Shown: one piece after another, positions 56,101 to 59,100 of the stretch
How the letters are laid out: every line of letters begins with the position of its first letter
Position numbering within the stretch: the first letter of the stretch is position 1
Translations under genes and position numbers: made by a program
Assembly (NCBI RefSeq): GCF_010858045.1
Contig: NZ_JAAGVC010000004.1
Span: forward strand, 124,001-188,000
Length of the DNA: 64,000 nucleotides
DNA from: Nocardia cyriacigeorgica
GTDB taxonomy: Bacteria; Actinomycetota; Actinomycetes; Mycobacteriales; Mycobacteriaceae
Direction: 5' to 3'
The notes under the pieces: generated by a model
The model's database searches: none
Told to the model about the DNA's origin: nothing
What the model saw: the letters and a program-made list of their open reading frames with translations, nothing else

Positions 56101-59100
56101 CGTGGTCGGAACCCGATCGGACCAGCAGTGCGTCGTCCAGGCCGGGTTGGCCGGTGGGTATCGCGTTGATGTCGTCTTGCAGGGCCGCCGGCACATCGAC
56201 TCGCTGGTCCGGCGGCAGCTGCTCGGCCTCGGGGGCGTCCGCGCGCAATCGGGGGACCAGGTTGCCGTCCCGGTCGAACTCGATGGTTTCGAACCGCTGT
56301 TGTTCCGCCGCCAGGCTGATGCGTTTTTGCTGGTCGCGGAGCCAATCATCGAAGCCGACAGCCTTGTTCAGCAGGGTGCGGCTGTTGCGGAGGTCTTTGG
56401 GGCCGTAGTCGTTCGCGGTGTCACGATCCCGCGAGGCGGCCAGATCGACGACGAGCACTTTCGGATCGTCGACCGAGGTGCTGTCGTTGACCAGCAGCAC
56501 CATATGGTCGTCGGCCTCGGTGCTGATGCCGTTGGCCGTGTCTTTCCATTTGTAGACCAGGACCGTGATCCCACCCGGCCGCGACTCGAGCGATTCGACC
56601 ACCTCGTGCAGCGACCCGCGCCCCTCGAGCTCCGCACCGAATATCCGGTGGACGTCGTCGAGCCCGTATCCGCCCAGTTTGGTGGGCGGCACCTGAAAGC
56701 GGTCGGCATTGTCGGGACACAACACTCGCATTCCGGTCACGGCATTGTTGACACAACTGGTGGGACTGCGCCGATGGATCTGTACGACCAAGTCGAGCAG
56801 AGCCGAGAGCGCCAGATATCGCGACGCGGCGGCAACGATATCGTCGGCTGTCCCGTGGTCGACAGCGCTGGTCTGGGTGCCAGGCTTCTGAGCGGCGGCA
56901 TCCTGGGTTGCCATGTCCGTGACTGTCGTGTCCGCGACTGTCGTGTCCGCGACTGCCGTGTCCACGACTGCCGTGTCCACGACAGTCCCGTCCGGGTGGT
57001 CGTGGTCGATCGGCAAGGAAACGGCTGCCGCCGCGGCGGCCTCGTCACGTGTCGCAGGTCCGTCGGAAGCCTCGGACTTGGCGGTGTTCGCGGCGAGCAA
57101 GTGATCGCCGAGCGCTTCACCGAGGATCTCCCGGGCGATAGCGGGGGTGATGCCGGCGGCGGGATAACCAAGGGCTGAGGCGAGAGCGTCCCGCGCTTCG
57201 GCCACCGCCGGATCGAGCGTGCGCATACCTTCGGCGCCATCGACAGCGGTGATCGGCAGGCCGAGTCCGGCGGCGAGCCGGTCCCGCAACGGAATCGCAT
57301 GGTTCACAGCCTGCTCGTCGGTGAACAGAGCGTGCTGCAATGTCGTTGCGGGAGCGGTGGAATCGACATGTTGACGTAGTGCCTCGGCGGCCGCCGGGGC
57401 GATACCGGCAGGTTGCAGCAGCTGATGGATCGGGTCGAGCGCACCAGTGCGTTCGAGTACGGCGATGTGGTCCGCGACGGTCTCAGCCGGGATTCCCAGC
57501 AACCCGGCCAGGCGTGCGCTCCGATCCGCCGGCACGTCCGGACGGGTGAAGTCGACGTCGCCTGCGTACAGCCCGGTGTCGGCCTCGGCGAGGGCGAGGG
57601 CGGGCATGGCGGTCGAGAAGGCGTGATGCCGGATGAAATCCGCGGTCGCGTGCCGCAGCGCCCGCTGCTGTAGTTCGGGCACCAGCTCACGGACAGCGTG
57701 ACGCGCCTCGACGACGGCGTCATGAGTCCGGGGCGTGGGGGCGGCCTCGTGAGCGGCCACGGCCTGCTCATAGTGGACGACCGCCTCACGGACCCCGCGC
57801 AGGTGCATGGCATTGCGAATCAGAGCATCCTGGGACGACATCACCACTTGCGCGCTGCCGAGCTGGCCGTTACGTGCCGTCCGGTTCTTGGCCTGCTCGT
57901 GGATGTACGACTGCTCCGGCGCTTCGGTGATCCAGACATGCATGCCGCCCTTGGCCTTCACCTCGCCCGATACCGAGATGTCGACGCCGCGTCGGCCCTG
58001 CCCGTTGATCACCAGGATCTTGCCCTGCTCACCGGCTTCGTCGAAAATCTTCTGCAGCTGGGCTTCCCAGTCCGCGCCCCAGCCGATGATCCGCTTGGCG
58101 TCGACCGCTTCGATCGCCTCTCTCGGCACGCCGGCGCGTACCAGCGCCTCCACCTGCCGCTCGACCAGGTCGTTGCGGTGAACCAGGATCTCCTGGAACC
58201 GGCCCGCACCCCCATCCCGCATCTCGTTCGCGTATTCGGCGATCGTGCGCAGCTTGGCGTGGGTGCTTTCGACTACGTCGTGCTGGCCTTCCACCAGCCG
58301 ATGCGGCTGCGACCGCGCGATCTCATGTGCCGGTTCCAGTCCGTAGATCTTCTTCAGCACCGGGTTCAGGTCGGTGAGCGTGCCGGACGCGCCGGTCACT
58401 TCATCGAAGAGGGATTTGTCGCCGACACGGTAGATTTCGACCGAATCTATGCGTTTGGCCGACTCCGCATCCGCGCGCACCATGATCTGATGCTGCTCGG
58501 GACTCTCCCCCCGAGCCGCGGCCGCGCGGAACTCCTTCGCCTCGATGGCTTGCGCGAGGCTTGCCTTGCCCGGCTCCGCGCTCCACCGGGACTCGCTCGA
58601 GGTCTTCGGGTTCCGTTGCAGTCCGTGCTCGGCCTGATCGATGATGACGATCTTGCCCGCGTCCATTTCGTAGTGGACGCCTCTGCGGACGAGAAATTCG
58701 GCGTGGGCCGCGGTCTCCAGCCGGGAGAGACCCATTCCCTCCAGCCAGTCCTTGCCGCCGGGCAGCGCCTCGAGCTTTGCCCGCCCCCCGGGCGTGAGCT
58801 CGGGTTGACCGTCGTACCAGTAGAGGATTTCGGGTGTGCCGTCGGCGTGCACGCCGATTTCCTCGGCAATTCGCGCGAGACCGAAATCCTCATGGGACAG
58901 CTTGTTGTTCGCGATCGCCTTCGCGAGGAAGTCGTGCGCGTCGAAAACCTGCTTCGCCGTGGCCTCCGGCGCCGCTTGTTCGGGACCTTCGGACCGGAGG
59001 AACTGCCGTTCTCCACGGTCGATGACGGCGTCGAACTCGTCGATCAACACATGCCGTGGGGGTTTGATGCCGGCATTGGCCAAGTGCCCGACTGTTTCGC

